From contig CAIRSA010000164.1 in NCBI GenBank assembly GCA_903881085.1, positions 1-44,195 of the forward strand: a stretch of DNA of 44,195 bases, written 5' to 3'. Positions 26,701 to 35,334 of the stretch are shown here, piece by piece (the first letter of the stretch is position 1; each line of letters starts with the position of its first letter). Under the pieces are notes generated by a model. The model saw only the letters and a list, made by a program, of their open reading frames with translations, was not told where the DNA came from and searched no databases. This DNA is from an uncultured Acidobacteriia bacterium (GTDB lineage Bacteria; Acidobacteriota; Terriglobia; Bryobacterales; Bryobacteraceae). The position numbers and the translations under genes were made by a program.

Positions 26701-27663
26701 ATGGATCGACGTCATTTTCTTCAAGCAACAAGCGCCGTATTAGGCGTTAGCATGAAAGCACTGGCCGATGCCCCTATGCCCACCTCTACCCTGGGCAAGA
26801 GCGGCCTGGAAGTCTCGCGGATCACCCTCGGCGGCTACCACATGCGAGTCAAAGGTGAAGCCGAAGGCGTCAAAATCATCCATCGCGCCATCGACCTGGG
26901 AGTCGTGATGTTCGATAGCGCCGCCAAATATCACGATGGCGCCAGCGACGAAACCTACGGCAAAGCCCTCGATCCCGCGCTGCGCAAAAAGATCCTGCTC
27001 ATGTCGAAAGCCCAGTTCCGCGACGCCGCCGGAGCCATGGGCCAGCTCGAAACCACGCTCAAGCGCATGAAAACCGACTATCTCGACCTGTGGTGCTGCC
27101 ACGAAGTCGCCACCCATGAAGAGGTCGATAAGATCTTCGGCCCCAAAGGCTCGCTCGAAGCTTTTGTCAAAGCGAAGAAGGAAGGCAAGGTCCGCCACAT
27201 CGGCTTCACCGGCCACCACGACCCCACGGTTCACCAGCGCCTGCTCGATGGTTTCGATGGCTGGGAGACCGTGCAGCATCCAGTGAACCTGGTCGATCCG
27301 CACTACCTCAGCTTCATCGGCAGCGTGTTGCCGAATATCCGCAAGAAGGGCCTGGGCCTGCTCGCCATGAAGTCGAACGCCATCGGCGGCATCACTCAAA
27401 ACAAGGTCGCCAGTATCAATGAATGCCTGCGCTTCACCTGGAGCCACGACGTCGACACGCTGGTCAGCGGTATGGAGACCATCGACCAGCTCGAACAAAA
27501 CGTCCTGGCCTGCAAGACGTTTCAGAAGATGTCGCCGAAAGAGATTTCGGCGCTTCTCACCCGCACCAAAGGTGGCCCCACCGGCACTAAAGTCGAGCGC
27601 TACAAGAAGCCCGAAAAAGCGGGCCGCAACGTCCGCGTGCATCAGGACGGCGACCCGGTTTAG
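26701..27663 (+). CDS. Aldo/keto reductase, Tat-exported
   Basis: The 320-residue protein has a twin-arginine leader (DRRHFLQATSAVLGV). The AKR fold shows STLGKSGLEVSRITLGGYHM, the tetrad region MFDSAAKYHDGASDETYGKAL, Lys in LLMSKAQ and His in LWCCHEV. It is an NAD(P)-dependent carbonyl reductase by family, with unknown substrate. Tat export suggests folding with cofactor before translocation. The ATG has AGGA 8 bases upstream. It converges with the TonB receptor gene, 7 bases away. Confidence 0.9.
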   Translation: MDRRHFLQATSAVLGVSMKALADAPMPTSTLGKSGLEVSRITLGGYHMRVKGEAEGVKIIHRAIDLGVVMFDSAAKYHDGASDETYGKALDPALRKKILLMSKAQFRDAAGAMGQLETTLKRMKTDYLDLWCCHEVATHEEVDKIFGPKGSLEAFVKAKKEGKVRHIGFTGHHDPTVHQRLLDGFDGWETVQHPVNLVDPHYLSFIGSVLPNIRKKGLGLLAMKSNAIGGITQNKVASINECLRFTWSHDVDTLVSGMETIDQLEQNVLACKTFQKMSPKEISALLTRTKGGPTGTKVERYKKPEKAGRNVRVHQDGDPV

Positions 27664-27670
27664 CGTTTCG

Positions 27671-30600
27671 CTACCAAATCAGTTTCAGTCCGAACTGAAT
27701 ATTTCGCGGCCGATTGGCCTGGCCGCCAATTGTCCCAAACGCGGCATTGCCGAACTGTGCATTGGGGCCGCCAAAAATAGGATGGTTCAGCGGATTGAAG
27801 ATTTCGCTGCGGAATTGCATCTTGAAATGTTCGGTTAGCTGGAAATACTTATTTAACGAGACATTCAGGTTAATCGGCCGTGGCGCGCGGAAGTCGCCAT
27901 CCGTGCGCGGCACATTGCCGAACTCAAAGTAGCTGGTCAACCGGAAAGCCGACTTATCCAAATAGCCTGCACCGCCGGATACGCCACCCAACCGGTTCTG
28001 AATGGACCCCGCGGTATAAGCCTGTGGATCCAGCGAAGTGTAACTTGGCCGCGACCCGCCATACGTGGCCTGCCCCGTGTTCGTGATCTGCAGCGGCAGC
28101 CCGCTTTGAATCGTAAACGTTGTATTAGTCTGCCAGCCGCTGATCAGTTTCGACATTTTGAAGGAAGTGCGCGAAAGGAACTTCTGACCGCGGCCGAACG
28201 GCAGGTTGTAAGTTCCATTCATGGCCAATCGATGCGGAATATCGGCCGTTGAAAGCGATTTCTCAATCGACCGTGCATACGAATTCTGATAATTGGCATT
28301 GCCCTCGCCCACGCTGTCGGCAGTGATCAGATTGTTAATATTGCCCAGGCTCTTCGCCCAGGTGTAGGCCATGCGAACGGACAACCCGGAGCGCATTGTC
28401 TTCGACAGACTAACCTGCATGGAGTTATAGCTCGAACTGCCCCACGGCATGTACTGTTCCTGCAGCGATCCGTATTGCGGGAACGCGTAGTTCAGCACCT
28501 GGAACGACATGGTTGGATTCCGCCAGTTACCTACGTTGATCAGCCCCTGGAACGGATTGGGAATCTGCCGCTGAATCACACTCACGCCGGAAGCGTCGCC
28601 CGGCTTGCCATAGTAGATTGGATTGATGTCATTTGCATTAAAGTGAATCGGCAGCTTGACGCCATGTCCGCCGCCATAGGACACAGTCAGCAGGGTGGCG
28701 CCTGGCAGTTCATGCTGTACGCCGAAGTTCCACTGCTCTACATAGGAATTAGAAGCGTTGTAAACGCCGCCGCTAACGCTTGTGCCATAGCCTGTATCCG
28801 CACCTTGGGCATTACCGGTCGGCCGCACCACGGAGTAAGCCGCCGGCCACGGATCGGCAAAGTTCACAAGAGGATTGATGTTATCAATGGTCGTGGTAAC
28901 TGAGTTCGTGATACTGTAACCAGCGCCGGAATTGATCACATACGCCCGCTGCGTGGTTGGGAAATAGTTGATGCCGAAGCCGCTGCGAATGACAGTCCTC
29001 GGCGTTAGCGAATAAGCCACGCCCAGCCGGGGACCAAAATTGTGCGTGGTTGCCCACAAGTTACGCGGGGCGCCATTCAAGCCTGCAAACTCCACCGCAC
29101 CGTACAACGGCCGGCCAAGCCCGGCCTGCACCTTCGCCGAAAGCGGGCTCAGCGCAGTAGGATCGAACGTCGACTGGCGATCGTAGCGCTCCTTGAAGCC
29201 CGTCTCCATCTCCAGCCGCAAGCCCAGATTCACCGTCAGCTTTCGCGAAACGCGCCAGTCATCCTGGAAAAACAGGGCATTATAAAGTTGATAGCGGGCC
29301 ACCGAATCCTTGTACACCATCGTCCCGCTGCCAACGTTTCCAAGCAGGAACGTTGCCATGGAATAGTAGGGCTGCGATCCCGAGGGCATGGCCACGTTCG
29401 GGCCAGGGCCCTTCGCCCAGTTGCCATCGAAGTTCAGCGTGCCACCCCCGTTATCGAGCGTAACCGTGTTATCCACGAACATACGCCCATCCCAACCGAA
29501 TTTCACGGTGTGTCCGCCATGCAGCCAGCTCAGACTTGCATTCAAGGCGTGCGTGTAATGGTCCCAATCGCGGCGCGCATTGGCGCCAATGGTGCGGTAT
29601 CCGCTGATGCCCAGCACCGGCAGCGAAGGGAACGATTGTTGATCAACAAAGCTCTTGGAAAATCCCAGGCTGCCCGCATCGTACAAATTCGCGTTGCCGA
29701 AGTTTTTGTTGCGCTGCTTGGCAAACGCATAGCGAGTGTCCAGCACCAGTGATGAGCGCAGCACTTTCACGTAGTCCATGACGTAGGTGTGCGCAGTCAC
29801 ATATTGATGGTTGCCGGTCGGCTGGCTGTTATCGATCCAATCAGGCACCACATTCGTGTTGTCGCTGATGCTGAACCGCGCAAAAAACCGATTGAACTCG
29901 TTGAAGTTGTGATCGATCTTTACGTTGCCCTGATTGTCGTCCGTCTCTGTAGAAGCGGTCCAGCTATAGTTCTGCACCACGCCCGGAATATCGGCCAGCG
30001 GGAAGAATTTCAGATAGTTTTTCGAAATCGCGGAGATGCGCCCGCTGGGAATCTGTTGCCCCGGGAATGAATCGCGAACAGTGGCCTTCGACACTGGGTC
30101 GACGTGGCTCGTCGCCGGGTCATAAATTAGAAACGGCGACTCCGAAAAATTCCCGTTGCGCAACGCCGTTGGCGGAACCACTGTGTTGTTGAAGCCGGCC
30201 GTGCGCGTATGGGTACCTTCCCAACCCCAGAAGAAGAACGTTTTGTTCTTGCCGTTATAGAGCCTGGGAATATACGCCGGCCCACCAAATGTGAAGCCGA
30301 ATTGATTGAACCGAAGTGGACCGCGGAAATCATTCCGCCCAGGAATCGGCGGCTTCGCGCTGCGATTGGCAAAGAAGTTCGCCGCATCCAACTGCTCATT
30401 GCGGAAGAACTCAAACACGCTGCCATGCAGCTCATTGGTGCCTGACTTGGTGACAATGTTAAGCACGCCGCCGCTGGTACGCCCGAACTCCGCGGTCGAC
30501 GAGTTGGTTTGCACCTTCACCTGGCTCACAGTATCGGCCGAAGGCACCAGCACGGCCTGCCCCTGGCAGCACACCGTCATCGGCACGCCATCGAGCAAAA

Positions 30601-31186
30601 TCTCATTGTTCGCGGCCACGCCACCGTTCGATGTAAAGTTACCCGCGCCTACCATCTGCGCCGCCGCGCGCGTTGCCTGCAGGCCGTCGCCAAAACCGCC
30701 CAACGGCTGAAAGCCCGGCACGAACTCCGCCACGCTCATCGGATTGCGGCCGTTGATCGGCAGCTCTTCAATCTCACGCGTGGTAATCACGGAGCCCAAG
30801 GAAGTAGTCTCACTGTCCACCAATGTAGTGTGCTCCAGCACAGTCACCGTGTCGGTGACCGCACCCACTTTAAGCATCACGTCCACACGCTGCGTCTCAT
30901 CGACGTTTAATTGAAACGTCTCCGTCAAAAACTTTTGGAAACCGGCTTTCTCGGCACCCAACTGATACCGCCCCGGCTGTAGCAGCGGAAACACGAAGTT
31001 GCCGTCGACGCCAGCCTTTGCACTCATCTTTAGCGCCGTGCCCGCATTGGTCAATGTGAGGGCAGCCTCGGCCACACTCGCCCCTGCCGGATCCACCACG
31101 CGGCCCGTTACCGTGCCAGTAATGTTCTGCCCCGGCGCAATCGCCGCGAACCCCGCGGCCAAAAACAAAATGGAAATAACTCTCAT
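27671..31186 (-). CDS. Oar-like TonB-dependent outer-membrane receptor
   Basis: The 1171-residue protein has a signal peptide (MRVISILFLAAGFAAIAPGQ) followed by a carboxypeptidase-regulatory-like domain (about 22-110; TGTVTGRVVDPAGASVAEAALTL...GVDGNFVFPLLQPGRYQLGAEKAGF). A plug domain follows (SLGSVITTREIEELPINGRNP, VLVPSADTVSQVKVQTNSSTAEFGRTSGGVLNIVTKSG), then a long beta-barrel ending in Trp. Many paralogues of this layout occur in Acidobacteriota and are thought to import polymer fragments. The ligand is not known. Upstream is a G-rich ribosome-binding site; the neighbouring LysR gene ends only 27 bases before its start on the same strand. Confidence 0.95.
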   Translation of the reverse strand: MRVISILFLAAGFAAIAPGQNITGTVTGRVVDPAGASVAEAALTLTNAGTALKMSAKAGVDGNFVFPLLQPGRYQLGAEKAGFQKFLTETFQLNVDETQRVDVMLKVGAVTDTVTVLEHTTLVDSETTSLGSVITTREIEELPINGRNPMSVAEFVPGFQPLGGFGDGLQATRAAAQMVGAGNFTSNGGVAANNEILLDGVPMTVCCQGQAVLVPSADTVSQVKVQTNSSTAEFGRTSGGVLNIVTKSGTNELHGSVFEFFRNEQLDAANFFANRSAKPPIPGRNDFRGPLRFNQFGFTFGGPAYIPRLYNGKNKTFFFWGWEGTHTRTAGFNNTVVPPTALRNGNFSESPFLIYDPATSHVDPVSKATVRDSFPGQQIPSGRISAISKNYLKFFPLADIPGVVQNYSWTASTETDDNQGNVKIDHNFNEFNRFFARFSISDNTNVVPDWIDNSQPTGNHQYVTAHTYVMDYVKVLRSSLVLDTRYAFAKQRNKNFGNANLYDAGSLGFSKSFVDQQSFPSLPVLGISGYRTIGANARRDWDHYTHALNASLSWLHGGHTVKFGWDGRMFVDNTVTLDNGGGTLNFDGNWAKGPGPNVAMPSGSQPYYSMATFLLGNVGSGTMVYKDSVARYQLYNALFFQDDWRVSRKLTVNLGLRLEMETGFKERYDRQSTFDPTALSPLSAKVQAGLGRPLYGAVEFAGLNGAPRNLWATTHNFGPRLGVAYSLTPRTVIRSGFGINYFPTTQRAYVINSGAGYSITNSVTTTIDNINPLVNFADPWPAAYSVVRPTGNAQGADTGYGTSVSGGVYNASNSYVEQWNFGVQHELPGATLLTVSYGGGHGVKLPIHFNANDINPIYYGKPGDASGVSVIQRQIPNPFQGLINVGNWRNPTMSFQVLNYAFPQYGSLQEQYMPWGSSSYNSMQVSLSKTMRSGLSVRMAYTWAKSLGNINNLITADSVGEGNANYQNSYARSIEKSLSTADIPHRLAMNGTYNLPFGRGQKFLSRTSFKMSKLISGWQTNTTFTIQSGLPLQITNTGQATYGGSRPSYTSLDPQAYTAGSIQNRLGGVSGGAGYLDKSAFRLTSYFEFGNVPRTDGDFRAPRPINLNVSLNKYFQLTEHFKMQFRSEIFNPLNHPIFGGPNAQFGNAAFGTIGGQANRPRNIQFGLKLIW

Positions 31187-31213
31187 GCCAGCCCCCCCTG
31201 ATCAGAAACCATT

Positions 31214-32134
31214 TTATGACGAAATCGCCGCCACCGCGCGCAACTCGCTCTGCAGCCAGAGCAACGCCGGATCATTCCCTGACTGGCGATGCCAAACCAT
31301 CCGCGTCTGAAACGGTGGCATTGTGAACGGCACCGCCGCTACGCGCAGGCCCAGTTGAGTGCGGTACAGCTCAGCCAACCTGCGCGGAACACAGGCAATT
31401 AAGTCGGACTCTGCCACCGCTGCCATCACAGTGTGAAAGTGCGGCACCGCCAAGGCTAACCGCCGTCGAGCCCCGCGCGCAGCCAGTTCCTGATCGATGA
31501 GCCCCCACGGCTCCGGCCGGTAGATTATCGCTGCGTGGCGTGCCGCCGTGAACGCCTCCAGCGTCATGGATCGATGCTGCCGGGCGCCCTTGCGCGAGAT
31601 CACCACGTTCTCCTCTTCCGTGAGCGTCTCAGATAGCATCCCCTCCTGCATCGCTCGCGAATCCCCGAAGAACCCGATCGCCAGATCAATCGATCCCGAC
31701 CTCAGTTCCAAGTCCGGAGTCTGAAATAGCCTATCGAGCCGGCGCACGTGCAATCGCACTTCCGGCGCTCTGCGATCAAGCCGTTTCATTAGTGGCCCCA
31801 GCAGCAGCCACTCGGCATAATCAGTCATCGCCAGGCGAAACGAGCGAGTGCTGCTGGAAGCATCGAACGCCGCCTCGCCTTCGAAGGCGCGCCGCAGGTG
31901 CTGCAAGCCCGCCCGCACTGGAACCGCCAATTCCAGGGCTCGCGCCGTCGGCTCAATGCCCCGCCCGGTGCGTACAAACAACGGATCGTCGAAAAGCCCG
32001 CGCAGCCTGCCCAGCGCCGAACTCATCGCCGGCTGGCTCAAGCCCACTCGCGCGGCAGCCCGCGTTACGCTATGCTCTTCCAGCAGAGCTTCAAACGTGA
32101 CCAGCAGATTCAGGTCGATGGCTGAGATATTCAT
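31214..32134 (-). CDS. LysR-family transcriptional regulator
   Basis: 306 residues from the ATG at 32134 (MNISAIDLNLLVTFEALLEEHSVTRAAARVGLSQPAMS), the usual LysR start; the frame runs on to 32257 without coding character. The HTH spans residues 4-63 and the rest is a periplasmic-binding-protein-like effector domain. An inverted repeat ATATTCA-N5-TGAATAT (32127-32145), matching the T-N11-A LysR-box pattern, overlaps the start codon, so autoregulation and control of the divergent serine hydrolase gene are likely. The effector is unknown. Confidence 0.93.
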   Translation of the reverse strand: MNISAIDLNLLVTFEALLEEHSVTRAAARVGLSQPAMSSALGRLRGLFDDPLFVRTGRGIEPTARALELAVPVRAGLQHLRRAFEGEAAFDASSSTRSFRLAMTDYAEWLLLGPLMKRLDRRAPEVRLHVRRLDRLFQTPDLELRSGSIDLAIGFFGDSRAMQEGMLSETLTEEENVVISRKGARQHRSMTLEAFTAARHAAIIYRPEPWGLIDQELAARGARRRLALAVPHFHTVMAAVAESDLIACVPRRLAELYRTQLGLRVAAVPFTMPPFQTRMVWHRQSGNDPALLWLQSELRAVAAISS

Positions 32135-32145
32135 ACGGTGAATAT
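32127..32145. promoter_or_regulatory. LysR-type binding site
   Basis: ATATTCA and TGAATAT are separated by 5 bases and include TTCATACGGTGAA (T-N11-A). It lies between and over the divergent LysR and serine hydrolase starts. Confidence 0.55.
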
Positions 32146-32199
32146 CATAATCCATCCGAATCAATGGATCAAATGTTCGCGCGGTCCGTCTATCCTGAT

Positions 32200-33597
32200 A
32201 TGAGAAACACACTCTTGCTCTTACTCGTCGCCTGTTCCCTGCACGCGCAGCCGGCATTGCCGCCCACGCCGGCGGGAAAGATGCTTTCCATTTGGCTCGA
32301 TGTATTCAACCGCGGCGATCGCGCCGAAATGAAGCAGTTGTATGAAAAGTACAATCCGGAGCGCGTGGCATCGCTCGATGGCGCCGTCGACTTCCGCAAA
32401 GGCACCGGCGGCTTCACCATATATTCCATAGGCAAGTCCGAACCAAATGAGATTGAAGCCGTCATCCGCGAACGGGAAGGCACGGGCAACTACGCCAAGC
32501 TATCGATGAAAGTCACGGACGGTGATCCGGCGCAAATCAAGGCGCTCGGCATCCGCGTGATGCCACCTCCGCCCGGTGCCCCGGTCATGGCTCGATTGAA
32601 GCAGGACGAAACGATCGCAGGCTGGAAAGCGCATATTGCGAAACAAGCCGCCTCCGACGATTTCTCCGGCGTTTATCTGTGGGGCAAGAATGGTAAGACC
32701 TTCGCCAGCGGCGCAATTGGCATGGCCGACCGCGAAAGCAAAACTCCAGTCACGCTCGACACCAAATTCCGCATCGGCTCCATGAACAAAATGTTCACAT
32801 CGATTGCCACGCTGCAGTTGGTGGAAAAGGAAAAGTTCGCACTCGACGCGCCCATCCTGCGCTACCTGCCTGACTATCCGAATAAAGATCTGGCTACGAA
32901 AGTGACCATACGCCACCTGCTCACCCACACCGGAGGCACTGGCGACATATTCACCGACGAGTTCGAACAGCATCGCCTCGAACTCAGGACGCTGCAGGAT
33001 TACGTGAAGTTGTTCGGCCCTCGCGGCCTCGCGTTCGAGCCAGGCGCGAAGTTCGCGTACTCCAACTATGGCTTCATCCTGCTTGGCGCATTGATTGAAA
33101 AGGTCTCCGGCCAGAGCTACTATGATTACGTTCAGGAGCACATCTTCAAGCCCGCCGGCATGACTTCGACAGCCTCATTGCCGGAGTCAGACACTGTCAC
33201 AGCGCGCTCCAGTGGCTATAGGAAGGAAGATGGCAAATGGGTATCGAACAAGCCGACTCTTCCCTGGCGAGGTACGTCTGCTGGTGGCGGTTATTCCACG
33301 GCCGGCGACTTATTCAAATTCGCGCAAGCACTTACAGAAGGCAAGTTACTCGGCAAAACCCTGCTTGCAGAGGCCACTAAGTCGCAACAGAAAGAAAGCG
33401 GCTATGGTTTCGGCTTCTCCACCAGCGACCGCGATGGCATGCGAGAGTTCGGCCACGGCGGTGGCGCACCCGGCATGAATGGGGAGCTCAAAGTCTACCC
33501 CGGCTCCGGTCAAGTGGTGGTCGTTCTCTCCAATCTCGACCCTCCCGCGGCGCAACGAGTCACAGAGTGGCTTACTGCCCGGATGCCAAAAGAGTGA
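32200..33597 (+). CDS. Serine hydrolase, class C beta-lactamase family
   Basis: 465 residues from the ATG at 32200 with a signal peptide (MRNTLLLLLVACSLHAQ). A small N-terminal domain of about 130 residues (IWLDVFNRGDRAEMKQLYEKYNP) precedes the beta-lactamase/esterase fold. S194-M-N-K197 matches SxxK, Y287-S-N matches YxN and HGGG near the end matches the KTG-like box. It may be an esterase, peptidase or lactamase; the class cannot be decided from motifs. It is divergent from the LysR gene and its last 26 bases overlap the convergent MOSC gene. Confidence 0.9.
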   Translation: MRNTLLLLLVACSLHAQPALPPTPAGKMLSIWLDVFNRGDRAEMKQLYEKYNPERVASLDGAVDFRKGTGGFTIYSIGKSEPNEIEAVIREREGTGNYAKLSMKVTDGDPAQIKALGIRVMPPPPGAPVMARLKQDETIAGWKAHIAKQAASDDFSGVYLWGKNGKTFASGAIGMADRESKTPVTLDTKFRIGSMNKMFTSIATLQLVEKEKFALDAPILRYLPDYPNKDLATKVTIRHLLTHTGGTGDIFTDEFEQHRLELRTLQDYVKLFGPRGLAFEPGAKFAYSNYGFILLGALIEKVSGQSYYDYVQEHIFKPAGMTSTASLPESDTVTARSSGYRKEDGKWVSNKPTLPWRGTSAGGGYSTAGDLFKFAQALTEGKLLGKTLLAEATKSQQKESGYGFGFSTSDRDGMREFGHGGGAPGMNGELKVYPGSGQVVVVLSNLDPPAAQRVTEWLTARMPKE

Positions 33598-34222
33598 CCT
33601 CATCGCCCACGCCGATCAGGCCCCCGGTGATCACAGCGGTATCGAGGGCCATCACGCCGCCCAGTTCACTGACGATGCGTTTCAGCACAGTGCGGTCCTG
33701 CACCAATGTGTCAGGATCAAAAGTGGTCATCACGCAACGCCCGCGCAGTTGGGCAGGTTCGACAATCGTGTCGCCGATGCGCAGCCGCTTGCCTGGCCAC
33801 TCCCGCTCGGCCAGGCCTGTGACGCCGCCTATGACGATATTCGGACGCAGGCGGCGTCCATCGAAGCCCATATGCGCAATCGCGCCATCGGTCGCGACCA
33901 GCAATGGCAAAATGTCGAAACGACGCGGTGAGTCTGTCTCAACTAACTCCGCCTTCGCCTCGCCCGTCGCTTTGCGCACCATCGCCAACGCTTCCGGCGA
34001 ATCCCACGGAACGCCCGAGATCAGCACTTTGCCATCGGCGCCAATCGTGCCTTTCAACCCTAACAGACCAGGATGCGAGCGCGCCGTTATCAAGCGGTCG
34101 CGCCCACCCGTCACTACAATCCGACGGTCGCCCGCAAACCCAGCAAGATCCAGCTGAATCTTTTCTACCTGCTCGCCAGCCATCGATTTGGCAGGGTACC
34201 GCCAGATCTCCTTGACGTACAT
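33572..34222 (-). CDS. MOSC domain protein
   Basis: 216 residues from the ATG at 34222, with AGGAGG 5 bases upstream; a GTG one codon earlier is too close. The N-terminal beta-barrel motif [19 protein letters not shown] and the C-terminal MOSC core (GRCVMTTFDPDT...ELGGVMALDTAVITGGLIGVGDEV) are typical. MOSC proteins bind molybdenum or handle sulphur through a conserved Cys, here in GRC. Its start overlaps the stop of the NTF2-like gene (TGATG), so it is the third gene of the operon. It converges with and overlaps the serine hydrolase by 26 bases. Confidence 0.92.
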   Translation of the reverse strand: MYVKEIWRYPAKSMAGEQVEKIQLDLAGFAGDRRIVVTGGRDRLITARSHPGLLGLKGTIGADGKVLISGVPWDSPEALAMVRKATGEAKAELVETDSPRRFDILPLLVATDGAIAHMGFDGRRLRPNIVIGGVTGLAEREWPGKRLRIGDTIVEPAQLRGRCVMTTFDPDTLVQDRTVLKRIVSELGGVMALDTAVITGGLIGVGDEVTLLASGQ

Positions 34223-34617
34223 CACACCCTCCTATCGGCCTCCGCAATCGGAGCATCATTTATACTCGCGATGCGCCGCCGCATCAAGCCATCTTCATCG
34301 AATTCCCACAACTCATTCCCGTAGCTGCGGAACCACTGCCCCGCTTCATCGTGCCATTCGTATTCGAAGGTCACGGCGATGCGGTTACCCCCGAACGTCC
34401 ACAGTGTTTTCTTCAGCCGGTAATCCAGTTCTTTCGCCCACTTGCGCTGCAGAAACGCTTTGATCTGGTCACGCCCGCGCAAGAACTCCGCCCGGTTCCG
34501 CCATTCGGAATCAGGCGAATAGGCCATCGAAACCCGCTCCGGGTCGCGCGAGTTCCAGGCGTTTTCCGCAGCCTGGACCTTCGCGCGAGCCGTTTCCTCA
34601 GTAAAAGGCGGCTTCAT
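34222..34617 (-). CDS. NTF2-like (DUF1348) protein
   Basis: The 131-residue single-domain cone-fold protein has landmarks typical of DUF1348: [43 protein letters not shown] and [40 protein letters not shown]. Activity unknown. It begins 4 bases after the AhpD-like stop and overlaps the MOSC gene, so it is central to a three-gene operon. Confidence 0.9.
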   Translation of the reverse strand: MKPPFTEETARAKVQAAENAWNSRDPERVSMAYSPDSEWRNRAEFLRGRDQIKAFLQRKWAKELDYRLKKTLWTFGGNRIAVTFEYEWHDEAGQWFRSYGNELWEFDEDGLMRRRIASINDAPIAEADRRV

Positions 34618-34621
34618 ATGA

Positions 34622-35173
34622 TTACGCCGTGTGTGCCAGCGTAACCGGCACCTTTGGAAAGTCCACGTCCGTCTTCACAATGTTGTTGAAGTAGTTGGTG
34701 AAGATGTTCAGGCCGACATGCCCAATGATTTCCACGATCTCGGCGTCGCTGTACCCGGCATTCTTCACCGCCGCGTAGTCTTCATCGCCGATGATGCCGC
34801 GCTGCACAACCACCTTCTGGGCGAACTGCAAACCAGCGTTGCGCTTGGCGTCGGCAGCGTGTGATTCGCGACTGGCGCTCAACTCTTCCGCCGTCAAACC
34901 CACCATGCCTCCGATTGCTGTGTGCGCCGAAAGGCAGTATTCGCAAGAGTTAGCCTGTGCCACGGCAATAGCCAGCTGTTCGCGGAACTTCGCATCCAGA
35001 ACGCCGGTCGCGAGCGAGCCGGAAAAGTGCAGGTACGCTTCCAGTGCGGCCGGTGCCTGCGCCATAGCCTTCATCAGATTAGGCGTGATGCCTAACTTCG
35101 CCTGCACGCCGGTCAAAAGCTGTTTCGCCTTGCCAGTGGCTTCGGCGGGGTTTACATTTTCAATTCGTTGCAT
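34622..35173 (-). CDS. Carboxymuconolactone decarboxylase/AhpD-like protein
   Basis: 183 residues from the ATG at 35173 with AGGAG 8 bases upstream; the longer frame covers the regulatory region. The AhpD signature SCEYCLSAH gives C77, C80 and H84, the redox-active site of alkylhydroperoxidase-like proteins. This points to peroxide or organic-electrophile defence. It is the first gene of the operon with the NTF2-like and MOSC genes and has a candidate sigma-54 promoter, opposite a sigma-54 activator gene. Confidence 0.92.
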   Translation of the reverse strand: MQRIENVNPAEATGKAKQLLTGVQAKLGITPNLMKAMAQAPAALEAYLHFSGSLATGVLDAKFREQLAIAVAQANSCEYCLSAHTAIGGMVGLTAEELSASRESHAADAKRNAGLQFAQKVVVQRGIIGDEDYAAVKNAGYSDAEIVEIIGHVGLNIFTNYFNNIVKTDVDFPKVPVTLAHTA

Positions 35174-35219
35174 TGTGTTTCTCCTATTTCCTGGGCCTCG
35201 TTGGCCACGCTCCTTAGAG

Positions 35220-35235
35220 TGCATGGCAGTGGCCA
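35220..35235 (-). promoter_or_regulatory. Candidate sigma-54 promoter of the AhpD operon
   Basis: On the minus strand TGGCCACTGCCATGCA gives GG-N10-GC, the strict -24/-12 spacing, with TGGC and TGCA matching consensus. The start would be near 35208, about 35 bases before the AhpD-like ATG. Confidence 0.55.
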
Positions 35236-35269
35236 CAGCTATCTCATTGCAAACAAACTGACCCGGCGC

Positions 35270-35324
35270 TCGTGAAATTTCACGATTTGTGAAGTTTCGT
35301 GAACCGCTTTGCAAGTTTCACGAA
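35270..35324. promoter_or_regulatory. Clustered activator half-sites (UAS)
   Basis: A perfect 16-bp palindrome (TCGTGAAATTTCACGA, 35270-35285) is followed by TTGTGAA (35287), TTCGTGAA (35296-35303) and TTCACGAA (35317-35324). The five related half-sites sit 35-90 bases upstream of the -24 element, the place for an enhancer-binding protein. Confidence 0.65.
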
Positions 35325-35334
35325 TCTAATCTCC

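Noticed and set aside
35249..35275. Second sigma-54-like promoter ending in TTTGCA on the minus strand
   Set aside because: The GG to GC distance is 11 rather than the required 10 bases.
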